Below are positions 44,990-53,751 of a DNA stretch of 61,703 bases, piece by piece; position 1 is the first letter of the stretch, and each line of letters starts with the position of its first letter. The DNA lies in assembly GCA_021202075.1 (NCBI GenBank), contig JAJQDT010000049.1:1-61703 (forward strand), given 5' to 3'. The stretch is from Lachnospiraceae bacterium (GTDB lineage: Bacteria; Bacillota; Clostridia; Lachnospirales; Lachnospiraceae). The notes beneath the pieces were generated by a model, which saw only the letters and a program-made list of their open reading frames with translations, was not told the origin of the DNA and made no database searches. The position numbers were made by a program, and so were the translations under genes.

Positions 44990-45052
44990 GCACACTAACG
45001 CTGCGTTCCTGTTACAAAGCGCAGCAATTTTTGTTGACATATCAACTTCATC
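44990..45052. promoter_or_regulatory. Repeated TGTGCA and palindromes before acyltransferase gene
   Basis: The spacer 44925-45165 contains TGCATATGCA, further TGTGCA half sites, and the GTTGACATATCAAC inverted repeat on the plus strand. These may be operator sites; no clean promoter pair for the minus-strand gene was identified. Confidence 0.3.
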
Positions 45053-45165
45053 CATTCGCGACATATTATGTAAGCGGATAACCTCTTATCTCTCTGCGTA
45101 CACCCCTGTGAATTTCATAATCAAAATCCGTAATATAAACTCATCTCCGCATCCGGGCAAACAGT

Positions 45166-46128
45166 TCAGCCCGCCTCACCCAAAAAACCATTAATATACT
45201 CAAAGCTCTCCTGCACATGGAGGAACTGAATCCCCAGCGCAAAAAACCCGTGCAGCGCATCAGGAATCCGATGCATCTCCACTTCATTCCCCGCGTCCAA
45301 AAGCCTCTTCCCGTAGGCCTCCCCTTCATCGCGCAGCGGATCGTATTCCGCCGTCAAAATCAGGGTGCGCGGCATATCGCGCAAATTCTGCGCCAGAATT
45401 GGTGCAAAATAAGGATTCGTACGATCCTCCTGCGAACTCTGATAGAGGCTCAGATAATCCTCCATCTTTTTCGCCGTCAGCAGATAATCCTCCCCATTCT
45501 CACGAACAGAAGGATACGCTGATTTCTCCGTATAACAATTGTTTACCGCCGGATAAATCAGGATCTGCTTCCTGACCTGAAAATCCCCGGTATCCCGCGC
45601 CATCATGCACACAGCCGCAGCCAGGTTTCCTCCTGCGCTGTCTCCCATCACCGTAATCCGCGCCGGATCCACCTCCGGCAAAAACCTGCCCGCGTACAGC
45701 TCCCTGGCCGCCGCATAGCAATCCTTAAGCCCCACCGGGAAGTGATGCTCCGGAGCCAGCCGGTATTCCACTGATATCACCAGGCGTCCGGTCGCCTGCG
45801 CCATCCTTGCACAGACGCGGTCATAATTCTCCACACTCTCTGTCACCCAGCCGCCGCCATGAAAAAACAAAAGCGCGGGCAAAGAACGCCGGGCCGCCGC
45901 AGCGCTTCCGGCATTCCGCTCCCCCGCGCCTCTCATATCCTCCTCCGACGCAAAATACAGGCGGATCGGAACCTTGTACTCCTCATTATAAATCTCCGCA
46001 TCCAGCTTTCTGCAGAAGATCCGCACCAGATCCAGCTTCTTCAAATCCGCCAGCCGCCTCGACGCATCCACCTCAATGCCCCCGTAAGAGAGCGCGTGGA
46101 GAATTGCTTTCATGGGTTTCGATATCAA
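45166..46128 (-). CDS. Alpha/beta hydrolase, hormone-sensitive lipase type
   Basis: An esterase/lipase of the HSL family with the oxyanion motif FFHGGGW, nucleophile VMGDSAGGNLAA, Asp in AEYDPLRDEG and His in PDALHGFF. No signal peptide was found, so it is cytoplasmic. The TTG at 46128 follows GAGG at a good spacing; the GTG at 46152 and the ATG at 46113 are alternatives. It probably acts with the acyltransferase encoded downstream, adding and removing an acyl group, but the substrate is unknown. Confidence 0.85.
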   Translation of the reverse strand: MISKPMKAILHALSYGGIEVDASRRLADLKKLDLVRIFCRKLDAEIYNEEYKVPIRLYFASEEDMRGAGERNAGSAAAARRSLPALLFFHGGGWVTESVENYDRVCARMAQATGRLVISVEYRLAPEHHFPVGLKDCYAAARELYAGRFLPEVDPARITVMGDSAGGNLAAAVCMMARDTGDFQVRKQILIYPAVNNCYTEKSAYPSVRENGEDYLLTAKKMEDYLSLYQSSQEDRTNPYFAPILAQNLRDMPRTLILTAEYDPLRDEGEAYGKRLLDAGNEVEMHRIPDALHGFFALGIQFLHVQESFEYINGFLGEAG

Positions 46129-46334
46129 ATAAACATCCTCACTTTCCGGCACATATCATACGCAGCGATTCTCCGTTGCGCGGCTTTCATTGTACCATGC
46201 AATGGATGAAATGGCAAGAACTGTTCCAAAAGATACCGCTTTCCTATGGGGTGTTTTGTTACACCTCGCATCGCCAAACAATACGAAACCTTACGCATCC
46301 GCGGCAGGCGGCTGGTATAAATCACAGAATCGCC

Positions 46335-46691
46335 TCACTCCTTCATCTTCGGTTTGAAAATCCAGCTCGCGATATAGGAAAAAATCAGCGCCGCGCTGAT
46401 GCCGACCGCGCTCGCTTTCAGGCCGCCCGCGAACAGTCCCAGAAGCCCCTGGTCATCCACCGCCTCCTTCACGCCCTTCCAGAGCGTATTTCCAAATCCC
46501 AGCAGCGGAACCGACGCGCCCGCTCCGGCAAAATCAATCAGTTTATCATACAGGCCGACCGATCCGAGGACAGCGCCCAGACACACAAGAATGACCATTA
46601 CACGTCCCGGCATCAGCTTTGTCTTTTCCAGTAAAATCTGTACAAGGGCGCAGATCAGGCCGCCCACCCAGAATGCATTGATATAGTCCAT
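46335..46691 (-). CDS. spoVAE: Stage V sporulation protein AE
   Basis: A small inner-membrane component of the SpoVA channel that moves dipicolinic acid into spores. It starts MDYINAFWVGGLICALVQ behind GGAGGAG, and has about four hydrophobic helices with the conserved KLMPGRVMVILVCLGAVLG. The length is 118 residues. It follows spoVAD on the same strand but is separated from it by a 290-bp composite element. Confidence 0.95.
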   Translation of the reverse strand: MDYINAFWVGGLICALVQILLEKTKLMPGRVMVILVCLGAVLGSVGLYDKLIDFAGAGASVPLLGFGNTLWKGVKEAVDDQGLLGLFAGGLKASAVGISAALIFSYIASWIFKPKMKE

Positions 46692-46729
46692 AAAAATTCT
46701 CCTCCACATCATGCTGTTCAAGTCTTCAC

Positions 46730-47019
46730 CAGTTCTGAACGCATGTCACAGACCGCCCTTACGGGCTATATGCCATCTTCGATGTCATATGTCTGTGACT
46801 GATGGGCGTCTACGTTCCACTTCGGTCGGTGCTAAACGCGTGCCACTGGCACGCAACACCCGCCCATCCCAAAATGAAAATCCTGGCCATTGCAGATAAA
46901 TCTGCATGGCCCGGCTTTTCATTTCTTGTCCTGCATCGGTTTCTGATGCTGGACGTAGGCCACGCCATCGCGAAGCGATTTTTCATGGCGTGGCTTCCAT
47001 ATCATGCTGTTCAGAACTG
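46730..47019 (-). mobile_element. 290-bp composite palindromic element between spoVAD and spoVAE
   Basis: Outer inverted repeats CAGTTCTGAAC (46730-46740) and GTTCAGAACTG (47009-47019) enclose at least five hairpins: GTCACAGAC/GTCTGTGAC; GATGGGCGT/CCCGCCCATC holding the palindrome GCGTGCCACTGGCACGC; AAAATGAAA.../...TTTCATTT; GTCCTGCATC/GATGCTGGAC; and GGCCACGCCAT/ATGGCGTGGC. Its right end directly touches the spoVAD stop codon. It fills nearly the whole spacer 46692-47019, where no gene was seen. Confidence 0.8.
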
Positions 47020-48237
47020 TTAAACATGTTCCAATATGACTGCGTGCGCGATGCCGGGCACGGGCTGCCCTTCATTGAAGCTGACCTTTGAGAGCAGCGC
47101 TCCGGTCGGCACAAACAGCACCCGTTTCCACTCGCCCGACTCGAGCTTCGGCAGAATCATCGCCGAGAGCACGACCGCCGAGCAGCCGCATCCACTCCCG
47201 CCTGCGTGGGTATCCTGCTTTTCGCGGTCGTAAATCTCGATTCCGCAGTCCATGTGCTGCGCGGAGATGTCATATCCCTTTTCTTTCATCAGGTCAATCA
47301 GAATATGCCTTCCGATCAGCCCAAGGTCGCCGGTAATGATCCGGTCATAGTCCTGAGGCTGAAAATTGAAATCCGTCAGATTCTGATAAATCGTATCTCC
47401 CGCCGCCGGCGCCATGCAGGCTCCCATATTCATATTGTCTTTTACTCCCATGTCCACAATCTTCCCAGGTGTGGCGCCGCGCACTCTCACATGTCCATAG
47501 CCATTCTCTGCACTCTGTGTGAATCCCTTACATTTCGCAGCAGTACGCCCGGCGTCTACCGGGTCAGAGCTTCCTTCTTCGCCCACGGAACACTGGTTTC
47601 CCCGCGAAGAGACAGATTTTTTACCATCCGGAGCAGGCCCTCGCCCTTTGTTCAGAAGTGTCCGTCCGACATTGTCCACATCGGCTCCGGAGGTGCCTCC
47701 GCCTCTGGCGGACAATAAAAAGGCTCCGCTTCCGGTGACCGTCCAGGTAGCTGAAAGGGGACGCTGGCTCCCGTATCCCAGGGGAAACCGAAACTCCTTC
47801 TCGGCACTGCCGAAATGGCTGGAGGTAAGTGCCGCCGCATAGTCCGCATAGCCTCCGGACACCGCCATCGCAGCGAGCATCAGCGATTCCCCGCAGGTCG
47901 AGCAGGCGCCATACAGGCCGAACAGAGGAATGTCCGTCTCTCCGTTCCCGAATGACGTCGCGATCAGCTGCGCCAGCAGATCGCCGCCAAACAAATACCG
48001 GATCTGACAGGCTTCCAGGCCAGCCTTTCCGAGCGCCGTCTGAAGTGCCTCCTTCTGCATCGTACTTTCCGCCATCTCCCAGGTATCCTCACCGAACTCC
48101 GCCTTATCCGAGACCAGGTCAAATGCCGCTCCAAGCGGCCCTTCTCCCTCTTTCGGTCCGACCACCGACGCGCTGCTGATGATACGCGGCGCATTCTGAA
48201 ACTCCACGCTCTGACTCCCCACCATCTGGTTGACCAT
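47020..48237 (-). CDS. spoVAD: Stage V sporulation protein AD with insertion
   Basis: SpoVAD is a thiolase-like protein that binds dipicolinic acid for uptake into the forespore. Family segments are present (GEDTWEMAESTMQKEAL, LFGLYGACSTCGESL, MNMGACMAPAA, FVPTGALLS). The protein has 405 residues against about 340 normally. About 60 residues (roughly 185-240) of polar, Gly/Ser/Lys-rich sequence are inserted between GAFLLSARGGG and VRGATPGKIVDMGV. The start has GAGGAGG. spoVAC, usually just upstream, is not here. Confidence 0.93.
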   Translation of the reverse strand: MVNQMVGSQSVEFQNAPRIISSASVVGPKEGEGPLGAAFDLVSDKAEFGEDTWEMAESTMQKEALQTALGKAGLEACQIRYLFGGDLLAQLIATSFGNGETDIPLFGLYGACSTCGESLMLAAMAVSGGYADYAAALTSSHFGSAEKEFRFPLGYGSQRPLSATWTVTGSGAFLLSARGGGTSGADVDNVGRTLLNKGRGPAPDGKKSVSSRGNQCSVGEEGSSDPVDAGRTAAKCKGFTQSAENGYGHVRVRGATPGKIVDMGVKDNMNMGACMAPAAGDTIYQNLTDFNFQPQDYDRIITGDLGLIGRHILIDLMKEKGYDISAQHMDCGIEIYDREKQDTHAGGSGCGCSAVVLSAMILPKLESGEWKRVLFVPTGALLSKVSFNEGQPVPGIAHAVILEHV

Positions 48238-48260
48238 ACAACCGACCTCCTCGTAATCTA

Positions 48261-48311
48261 ATGGAGAGCCGCGCCATTCCGAATCATGCTAAAGCATGAT
48301 GGCGCGGTCCT
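48261..48311 (+). repeat. Short GGAAGCC palindromic element
   Basis: ATGGAGAGCCGCGCCATTCC, the hairpin ATCATGCT/AGCATGAT and GATGGCGCGG: identical in its core to the first part of the module at 32639-32690. It lies just upstream of spoVAD and antisense to it. Confidence 0.75.
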
Positions 48312-48491
48312 CTTATCATTATCTTCTCTCCATAGAATCTCCAAATAAAACGAAAATATGTCTGTTTAGCATGAAAGTTTTCATTCTATCGTAAGCGCAA
48401 AAAATAATTTGTATTCCCTATAATTCGACGCGCGTCCATATATGGAATAGCTCTTACACAACCTGTCAGCAGGAGCAAAAAGGAGCCAGTC
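48312..48491. other. Gene-free spacer upstream of spoVAD
   Basis: AT-rich sequence between the spoVAD-side element and the GH36 terminator. No open frame with a ribosome site was seen, and I could not assign a sporulation sigma promoter with confidence. Confidence 0.4.
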
Positions 48492-48543
48492 AAAAAAACT
48501 CCAGCCGGCTGCCACAACGTTTATGGCTTCCGGTTGAAGTTTT
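48492..48543 (-). terminator. Terminator of mannan operon after GH36
   Basis: On the minus strand AACTTCAACCGG pairs with CCGGCTGGAGTT (some G-U pairs) followed by seven T residues. It lies 17 bases past the GH36 stop. Confidence 0.75.
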
Positions 48544-48559
48544 ATTCTGCTGCTGACTT

Positions 48560-50818
48560 TCAGACAGGTTTAAATTTCTGAATCTGTCTGATTGGGATAA
48601 GCTTCGCCTGAAAATCTCCTGACATGGGCGGAATCAAAAGTCCGGCATACATCAGCACTGCTCCCTGGCATGTTTTTCCATCTATATCATAAAAGGCCTC
48701 CGGATTTAACCCCTGCAGCTGCAGTCTGCGGCTTTTCTGGTTTGTTTTTGCCAGTACCTGTACATAGGTCAGCAGAGCCTCGGACCGGTCTTCTGACACA
48801 ATCATATAGCCGTCGCAGACGTGATTGTGCTGCCAGGATTCCAGGCGGTAATAATCTCCCTCCCGGATCAGGCTGTTATATTTTTTATACAATTCTATTT
48901 GCTCCGAGATCTGACACTTATCCTCCTCAGAAAGCCGTGTGATATCCAGCTCATAGCCGAAAGTCCCCGCGAGCGCGACCGTACCTCTTGTCTCAAGCGG
49001 CACACTTCTTCCGGTCATATGGTTCGGACAGTCTGAAACATGCGCCCCAATGGAAGACAGCGGATAAAGGAGCTGCGTTCCCTCCTGAATAGCAAGGCGC
49101 TCCATCGCGTCTGTATCATCTGAGCACCAGATCTGCGGGCTGTAATAAAGCATCCCCGGATCAAATCTGCCGCCGCCGCTGGCACAATTCTCCAGCAGCA
49201 GCCCCGGAAAATCCTGGAGCAGGCGCTCCTGCATTTCATAAACCGCAAGCATATATCGATGCGCAATCTCCCCCTGCCGGTCCGGCGGCAGAATTGTATT
49301 TCCCACATCAGACAACGGGCGGTTCATATCCCACTTTACGTATTCGATATTTGCGGAAGACAGGACTGCTTTCAGTCTGTCATATACCGTATCCCTCACC
49401 TCTTTACGGCTTAAATCCAGCACATACTGTGCCCGGCACTGCCCCGGACCCCGGTTATTCAGCTGCAGTGCCCAGTCCGGATGCTCCCGGTAAAGATCGG
49501 AGTCCTCTGAAATCATTTCCGGCTCCACCCAGATACCAAGCTTCATTCCAAGCTTATTGACTTCCTCCGCCAGATAGCCGAATCCGCCCGGCAGCTTATT
49601 TTCATTCACCTGCCAGTCTCCCAGGCTGCTGTCATCGTTATCCCGATACCCAAACCATCCGTCGTCCACAACCAGCATCTCAATTCCTGCCTTTGCCGAT
49701 TCCCGGGCAATTTCCAGCAGCTTCTCCGTGTTGAAATCGAAATAGGTCGCCTCCCAGTTATTGATCAGGATTGGCCGTTCTCTGTCCTTCCAGTATCCCC
49801 GAATCAGATGATCCCGGTACAGCCTGTGGAAGCTTCGCGTCATTTTTCCGAGACCCCCGTCGGAATATACCAGCACAACCTCCGGCGCCTGAAACGCCGC
49901 TGACGGCTCCAGCTTCCAGCAGAATCGGTCCGGATGGATTCCCATCACCACTCGAACCTGGTCAAACTGATCCCGCATTGCTTTTGCAATAAAGTTCCCG
50001 GAATAGACAAAATTCATCGCGTAGATGTCGCCGGTGGTTTGCGTGCAGTTTTCCGATATCAGCGCCATAAACGGGTGATCCTGATGGCTCGAAATACCCC
50101 GGATGGATTCGGTGACAAAGCTTCCGTACCCCAGCTTCTGTCTCTGCATCATCCGCTCCCTGGACCAGGAGCCCGGCAGCGTGAGCACTTCCAGCCCTTC
50201 CTGCTCCACATGCAGGCAGGCGGAAAGCACCTTCGTCAGATAAACGCTCCGCACACCTCCGTTTTCCACCCGGACACTTCTGGTGATGGCGTCGGCTTCC
50301 TCAAAGGCCGTATACGATAAAATCACCCGGAGACCCGTTACCTCATCCTGCAGCGTAAGCTCCAGCGTGCTGCAATCAGCGATTTCTTCCAACCGTCCAT
50401 CACCGGAGGAAGAACGATCCGCAGCCGGCAAATTATGTGCAGAACCCCGGCTCCATGTCGCCGGCAGCCCTTCCAGTTCTTTTTTCCCCGCGTAAATCCG
50501 ATGCGAGAGGTACGTCAGCTCCAAACCCTCCTGCCCCTCTTCTGTCCGGATATTTATGCAGCATTCCCGGCAATCTCCCGTTCCTTCAAACGGATACTCC
50601 ATCGGATAAAAATCAAAGAAGCTCACTTTCTCGCGTGAAAAAACAGAAGGCGGCCAGGGACGCTCATCGGTTCTCAGAAGATACGCAAGATCAATGTCCC
50701 CCAGCCTTTTTCCATAATAAATATGGCCGGGATATCTGCCATCGGCAAGTCCAAACACATAGCTGGTATGCGGTGTATCCAATTTAAAAACCTGATGTGT
50801 CCCGTCATACTGAATCAT
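48560..50818 (-). CDS. GH36 alpha-galactosidase
   Basis: Removes alpha-1,6-galactose from galactomannan oligosaccharides or raffinose-type sugars. The catalytic TIM barrel (about residues 330-640) has the GH36 markers INNWEATYFDFN, LVVDDGWFG, nucleophile Asp in YVKWDMNR and acid/base Asp in WCSDDTDA. The length of 752 is typical. There is no signal peptide, so it acts on imported oligosaccharides. It is the last gene of the mannan cluster, 17 bases after manA, with site GGGAGAAG. Confidence 0.95.
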   Translation of the reverse strand: MIQYDGTHQVFKLDTPHTSYVFGLADGRYPGHIYYGKRLGDIDLAYLLRTDERPWPPSVFSREKVSFFDFYPMEYPFEGTGDCRECCINIRTEEGQEGLELTYLSHRIYAGKKELEGLPATWSRGSAHNLPAADRSSSGDGRLEEIADCSTLELTLQDEVTGLRVILSYTAFEEADAITRSVRVENGGVRSVYLTKVLSACLHVEQEGLEVLTLPGSWSRERMMQRQKLGYGSFVTESIRGISSHQDHPFMALISENCTQTTGDIYAMNFVYSGNFIAKAMRDQFDQVRVVMGIHPDRFCWKLEPSAAFQAPEVVLVYSDGGLGKMTRSFHRLYRDHLIRGYWKDRERPILINNWEATYFDFNTEKLLEIARESAKAGIEMLVVDDGWFGYRDNDDSSLGDWQVNENKLPGGFGYLAEEVNKLGMKLGIWVEPEMISEDSDLYREHPDWALQLNNRGPGQCRAQYVLDLSRKEVRDTVYDRLKAVLSSANIEYVKWDMNRPLSDVGNTILPPDRQGEIAHRYMLAVYEMQERLLQDFPGLLLENCASGGGRFDPGMLYYSPQIWCSDDTDAMERLAIQEGTQLLYPLSSIGAHVSDCPNHMTGRSVPLETRGTVALAGTFGYELDITRLSEEDKCQISEQIELYKKYNSLIREGDYYRLESWQHNHVCDGYMIVSEDRSEALLTYVQVLAKTNQKSRRLQLQGLNPEAFYDIDGKTCQGAVLMYAGLLIPPMSGDFQAKLIPIRQIQKFKPV

Positions 50819-50835
50819 AAATGTCTTCTCCCGTC

Positions 50836-51789
50836 TTATTCATTCGCGCGAATGGATGTCAGCAAAGCGTCACAGTTTCCCTCAATCCGATATTCCCCGC
50901 TCTCTGCCGGCAAAAACAGACTGTCCCCTTTCTGAAATCGGACTTTGTCGCTCCCACAGGTGATTTCCCCAAGCCCATCCAGGAACAGAACGGACAGAAA
51001 GGAATCCGCCCCCACGTTTCCTTCCATTCGCTTCATATGGACGCCGTCCAGATTCAGCTTATCCACCGTAAAATAGTCACAATCCGCTACGTGGGGATAG
51101 CTGTTGTCACCCCTTTGCAGGGGAACCCGGTTTGTCACGGCCAGGGCTTTTTCAATATGAAGATCTCTCTTTTTCCCATCCTTTCCAACCCTGCCATAGT
51201 CATATACCCGGTAGGTGACATTGGAATTCTGCTGAATTTCGGCAATCAGGATATCCTCTCCGATTGCATGGATAGTTCCGGGTTCAATAAACAGCATATC
51301 GCCTTTTCGGACAGGTACTGCGTTCAAAACGTCCAGAAGCGTGTCATCCTCAATCCGCTGCGCAAATTCTTCTTTTGTAATCTCCTGTCGAAAACCATAA
51401 TACAGAAACGCATCCTTGCCGGCATCCATCACATACCACATTTCAGTCTTGCCATACTGACCCTCATTTTTCAGAGCATAGCGATTGTCCGGATGCACCT
51501 GAATGGACAGGTTCTGCTTCGCATCTATAAATTTGATCAGAATCGGAAAATCGCGAAATCTCCGGCAGTTTGTCCCCAGAACGTCTCTGCCCTTTTCCTC
51601 TATGTACCCGGTCAGTGTTTTTCCCGCATAGATTCCATTCGTTATCACAGAAGGACCATCCGGGTGGCAGGAGAGCTCCCATGATTCCGCCAGGATATCT
51701 CCTCCGCATTCTTTTCCATATTCTGTTTTCAGCCTCTGTCCGCCCCAGATATAATCCTTGCAGGCGGGCCGCAGCTTTAAGATACACAT
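50836..51789 (-). CDS. manA: Mannose-6-phosphate isomerase, class I
   Basis: Converts mannose 6-phosphate to fructose 6-phosphate. Zinc ligands are in LSIQVHPDN, KTEMWYV and PGTIHAIG. The 317-residue length fits the short Firmicutes type. Its start overlaps the end of the mutase gene by 13 bases and has GGAGG. It is the last step of mannose entry into glycolysis in this cluster. Confidence 0.95.
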   Translation of the reverse strand: MCILKLRPACKDYIWGGQRLKTEYGKECGGDILAESWELSCHPDGPSVITNGIYAGKTLTGYIEEKGRDVLGTNCRRFRDFPILIKFIDAKQNLSIQVHPDNRYALKNEGQYGKTEMWYVMDAGKDAFLYYGFRQEITKEEFAQRIEDDTLLDVLNAVPVRKGDMLFIEPGTIHAIGEDILIAEIQQNSNVTYRVYDYGRVGKDGKKRDLHIEKALAVTNRVPLQRGDNSYPHVADCDYFTVDKLNLDGVHMKRMEGNVGADSFLSVLFLDGLGEITCGSDKVRFQKGDSLFLPAESGEYRIEGNCDALLTSIRANE

Positions 51790-53507
51790 ACCAGCTCCTC
51801 CACTGCTTTTGTCAGATTTTCCAGCTGTCCTGCTGCGTCTGCTTCATCCGATCCTTTCACTCCGACATAAAGCTTGATCTTCGGTTCCGTCCCGGACGGA
51901 CGGATGCAGCACCAGGCGCCGTCCTCCAGTTCAAAATACAGGACATTGGATTTCGGCAGCCCTGTAATCGTTCGTTCCCCGGTGGCGAAGTTTTTCAATA
52001 CATCTTCGCGGTAATCCCGGAACTGAAGTACGCATTTTTCTCCGATTTTCTCCGGAACACTGCCTCGAATGCGTTCCATCACAGACTGTATTTTAGCTGC
52101 GCCTTCCTTCCCCTTTAGCGTCACGGTCCGAAGCCCTTCCTTAAAGTACCCATATTTTTCATAGAGAATCCTCATCTGATCGCAGAGCGTCAGACCCTGT
52201 TTCCGGTAGTAAGCGGCCGCTTCACAAAGAGCCATCACCGCGACGACCGCATCCTTATCCCTTGCGTGAGTTCCTACAAGGCATCCATAGCTTTCCTCAT
52301 ATCCAAACAGAAACGTATGATTCCGGTTCTGTTCAAACAATCTGATCTGCTCGCCGATGTATTTAAATCCGGTCAGTGTCTCGATCAGCTCCACCTGGTA
52401 TTCCTTTGTAATTTCCCGCGACATCTTGCCCGATACAATCGTTGTCACCACGGCGCCGTCTGCGGGCAGGGTTCCCATTTCCTTCTTCTGTGACAGGATA
52501 TATTCCAGTATCAGCATACCGGACATATTTCCTGTAAAGCTTACATACTCTCCTGTTAATGTGTCCTTCGCGTAGATTCCGAGCCGGTCCGCGTCCGGAT
52601 CCGTCGCCAGCACGAGATCCGCATCCACTTCCCGGGCCAGCCGCAGCGCCATGGAAAACGCCGCCTTATCTTCCGGGTTCGGGTAAGGCACCGTCGGAAA
52701 ATTTCCATCCGGCGCTGCCTGCTCCCTGACAACATAAACCTGCCAGAATCCAAGCTCCTCCAGTATTCTCCTGACAGGAATCCTCCCGGTTCCATGGAGC
52801 GGCGTATATACAATACGCAGATACCCGGACTCTCCGCGAAGCATTTCCGGATGGATGACAAGCGATTTAATCGCCTCAATGTATTTGTCATCAATATCCT
52901 TTGAAATAATCTGATAGAGTCCTGACTGTTTTGCCGCTTCCATCCCCATGGTTTTTACCTGGGAAAAATCCGTAACCGCATTCACCTCCGCGATAATCTG
53001 TCTGTCTTTCGGAGCTGTAATCTGCGCGCCATCCTCCCAGTATACCTTGTACCCGTTGTATTCTCTGGGGTTATGGCTCGCCGTCACCACAATACCCGCG
53101 ATACAGCCCAGCTCACGCAGGGCAAAAGAAAGCATTGGCGTAGGGCGCAGCGACGGAAAGACATAAGCACGGATTCCGTTTGCCGCCAGGCAGAGTGCCG
53201 CCTCATCCGCAAATTCAGGCGAGTAGTTTCTCGAGTCATAGGCGATCGCCACGCTTGTCCGGCCGCCCTGTTCCTTCAGAATAAAATTTGCAAGCCCCTG
53301 TGTTGCCTTTCGAACCGTATAAATATTCATACGATTCGTACCGGCTCCGATCATCCCGCGCAATCCGCCTGTGCCAAATTCCAGATCGCGGTAAAAACGA
53401 TCTTCAATTTCCTTTTCATCTTCCGCAATACCTCTCAGTTCCGCTTTCGTTTCCTGATCAAAATACGGATCCTTCAACCAAAATTCCCAGGTCTCCCGTG
53501 CGTTCAT
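51777..53507 (-). CDS. Phosphoglucomutase/phosphomannomutase
   Basis: An alpha-D-phosphohexomutase of 576 residues. The serine phospho-site is TASHNPREYNGYK (about residue 145), metal-binding DPDADRLG (about 305), sugar-binding GYEESYG (about 408) and phosphate-binding RPSGTEPKIKLY near the C-terminus. In this cluster it probably turns mannose 1-phosphate, made by the GH130 enzymes, into mannose 6-phosphate for ManA. It may also act on glucose phosphates. The start follows GGGAGAA. Confidence 0.93.
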   Translation of the reverse strand: MNARETWEFWLKDPYFDQETKAELRGIAEDEKEIEDRFYRDLEFGTGGLRGMIGAGTNRMNIYTVRKATQGLANFILKEQGGRTSVAIAYDSRNYSPEFADEAALCLAANGIRAYVFPSLRPTPMLSFALRELGCIAGIVVTASHNPREYNGYKVYWEDGAQITAPKDRQIIAEVNAVTDFSQVKTMGMEAAKQSGLYQIISKDIDDKYIEAIKSLVIHPEMLRGESGYLRIVYTPLHGTGRIPVRRILEELGFWQVYVVREQAAPDGNFPTVPYPNPEDKAAFSMALRLAREVDADLVLATDPDADRLGIYAKDTLTGEYVSFTGNMSGMLILEYILSQKKEMGTLPADGAVVTTIVSGKMSREITKEYQVELIETLTGFKYIGEQIRLFEQNRNHTFLFGYEESYGCLVGTHARDKDAVVAVMALCEAAAYYRKQGLTLCDQMRILYEKYGYFKEGLRTVTLKGKEGAAKIQSVMERIRGSVPEKIGEKCVLQFRDYREDVLKNFATGERTITGLPKSNVLYFELEDGAWCCIRPSGTEPKIKLYVGVKGSDEADAAGQLENLTKAVEELVCVS

Positions 53508-53618
53508 GGTGTTCTCCCTCCCGGCTATCCGGTTTCCACATAGAATTCCTGCCTTCCATTCCCAGTCTGGTCCGGCATCTAATTTCTATTCAACCGTTCA
53601 AAAACAGCAAATCCATTC

Positions 53619-53721
53619 GTAACTGTTCAGTACCTTCACAGTTACGAGGGCTTTTCCCCGCATGCTCTATACTTTCATACGTACCTCGCAGCAAGTGCGA
53701 GGTACTGTCCTGAATAGTTAC
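53619..53721. mobile_element. 103-bp imperfect inverted repeat (MITE-like)
   Basis: GTAACTGTTCAG at the left faces CTGAATAGTTAC at the right. Inside are GTAACTGT/ACAGTTAC and the perfect hairpin GTACCTCGCA/TGCGAGGTAC (53681-53705). It is non-coding and lies between the first GH130 gene and the mutase in the 53508-53751 spacer. It may also act as a processing site or partial terminator. Confidence 0.6.
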
Positions 53722-53751
53722 ATCCATTCTTTCTTTGTCCAGTTTCCTGTA

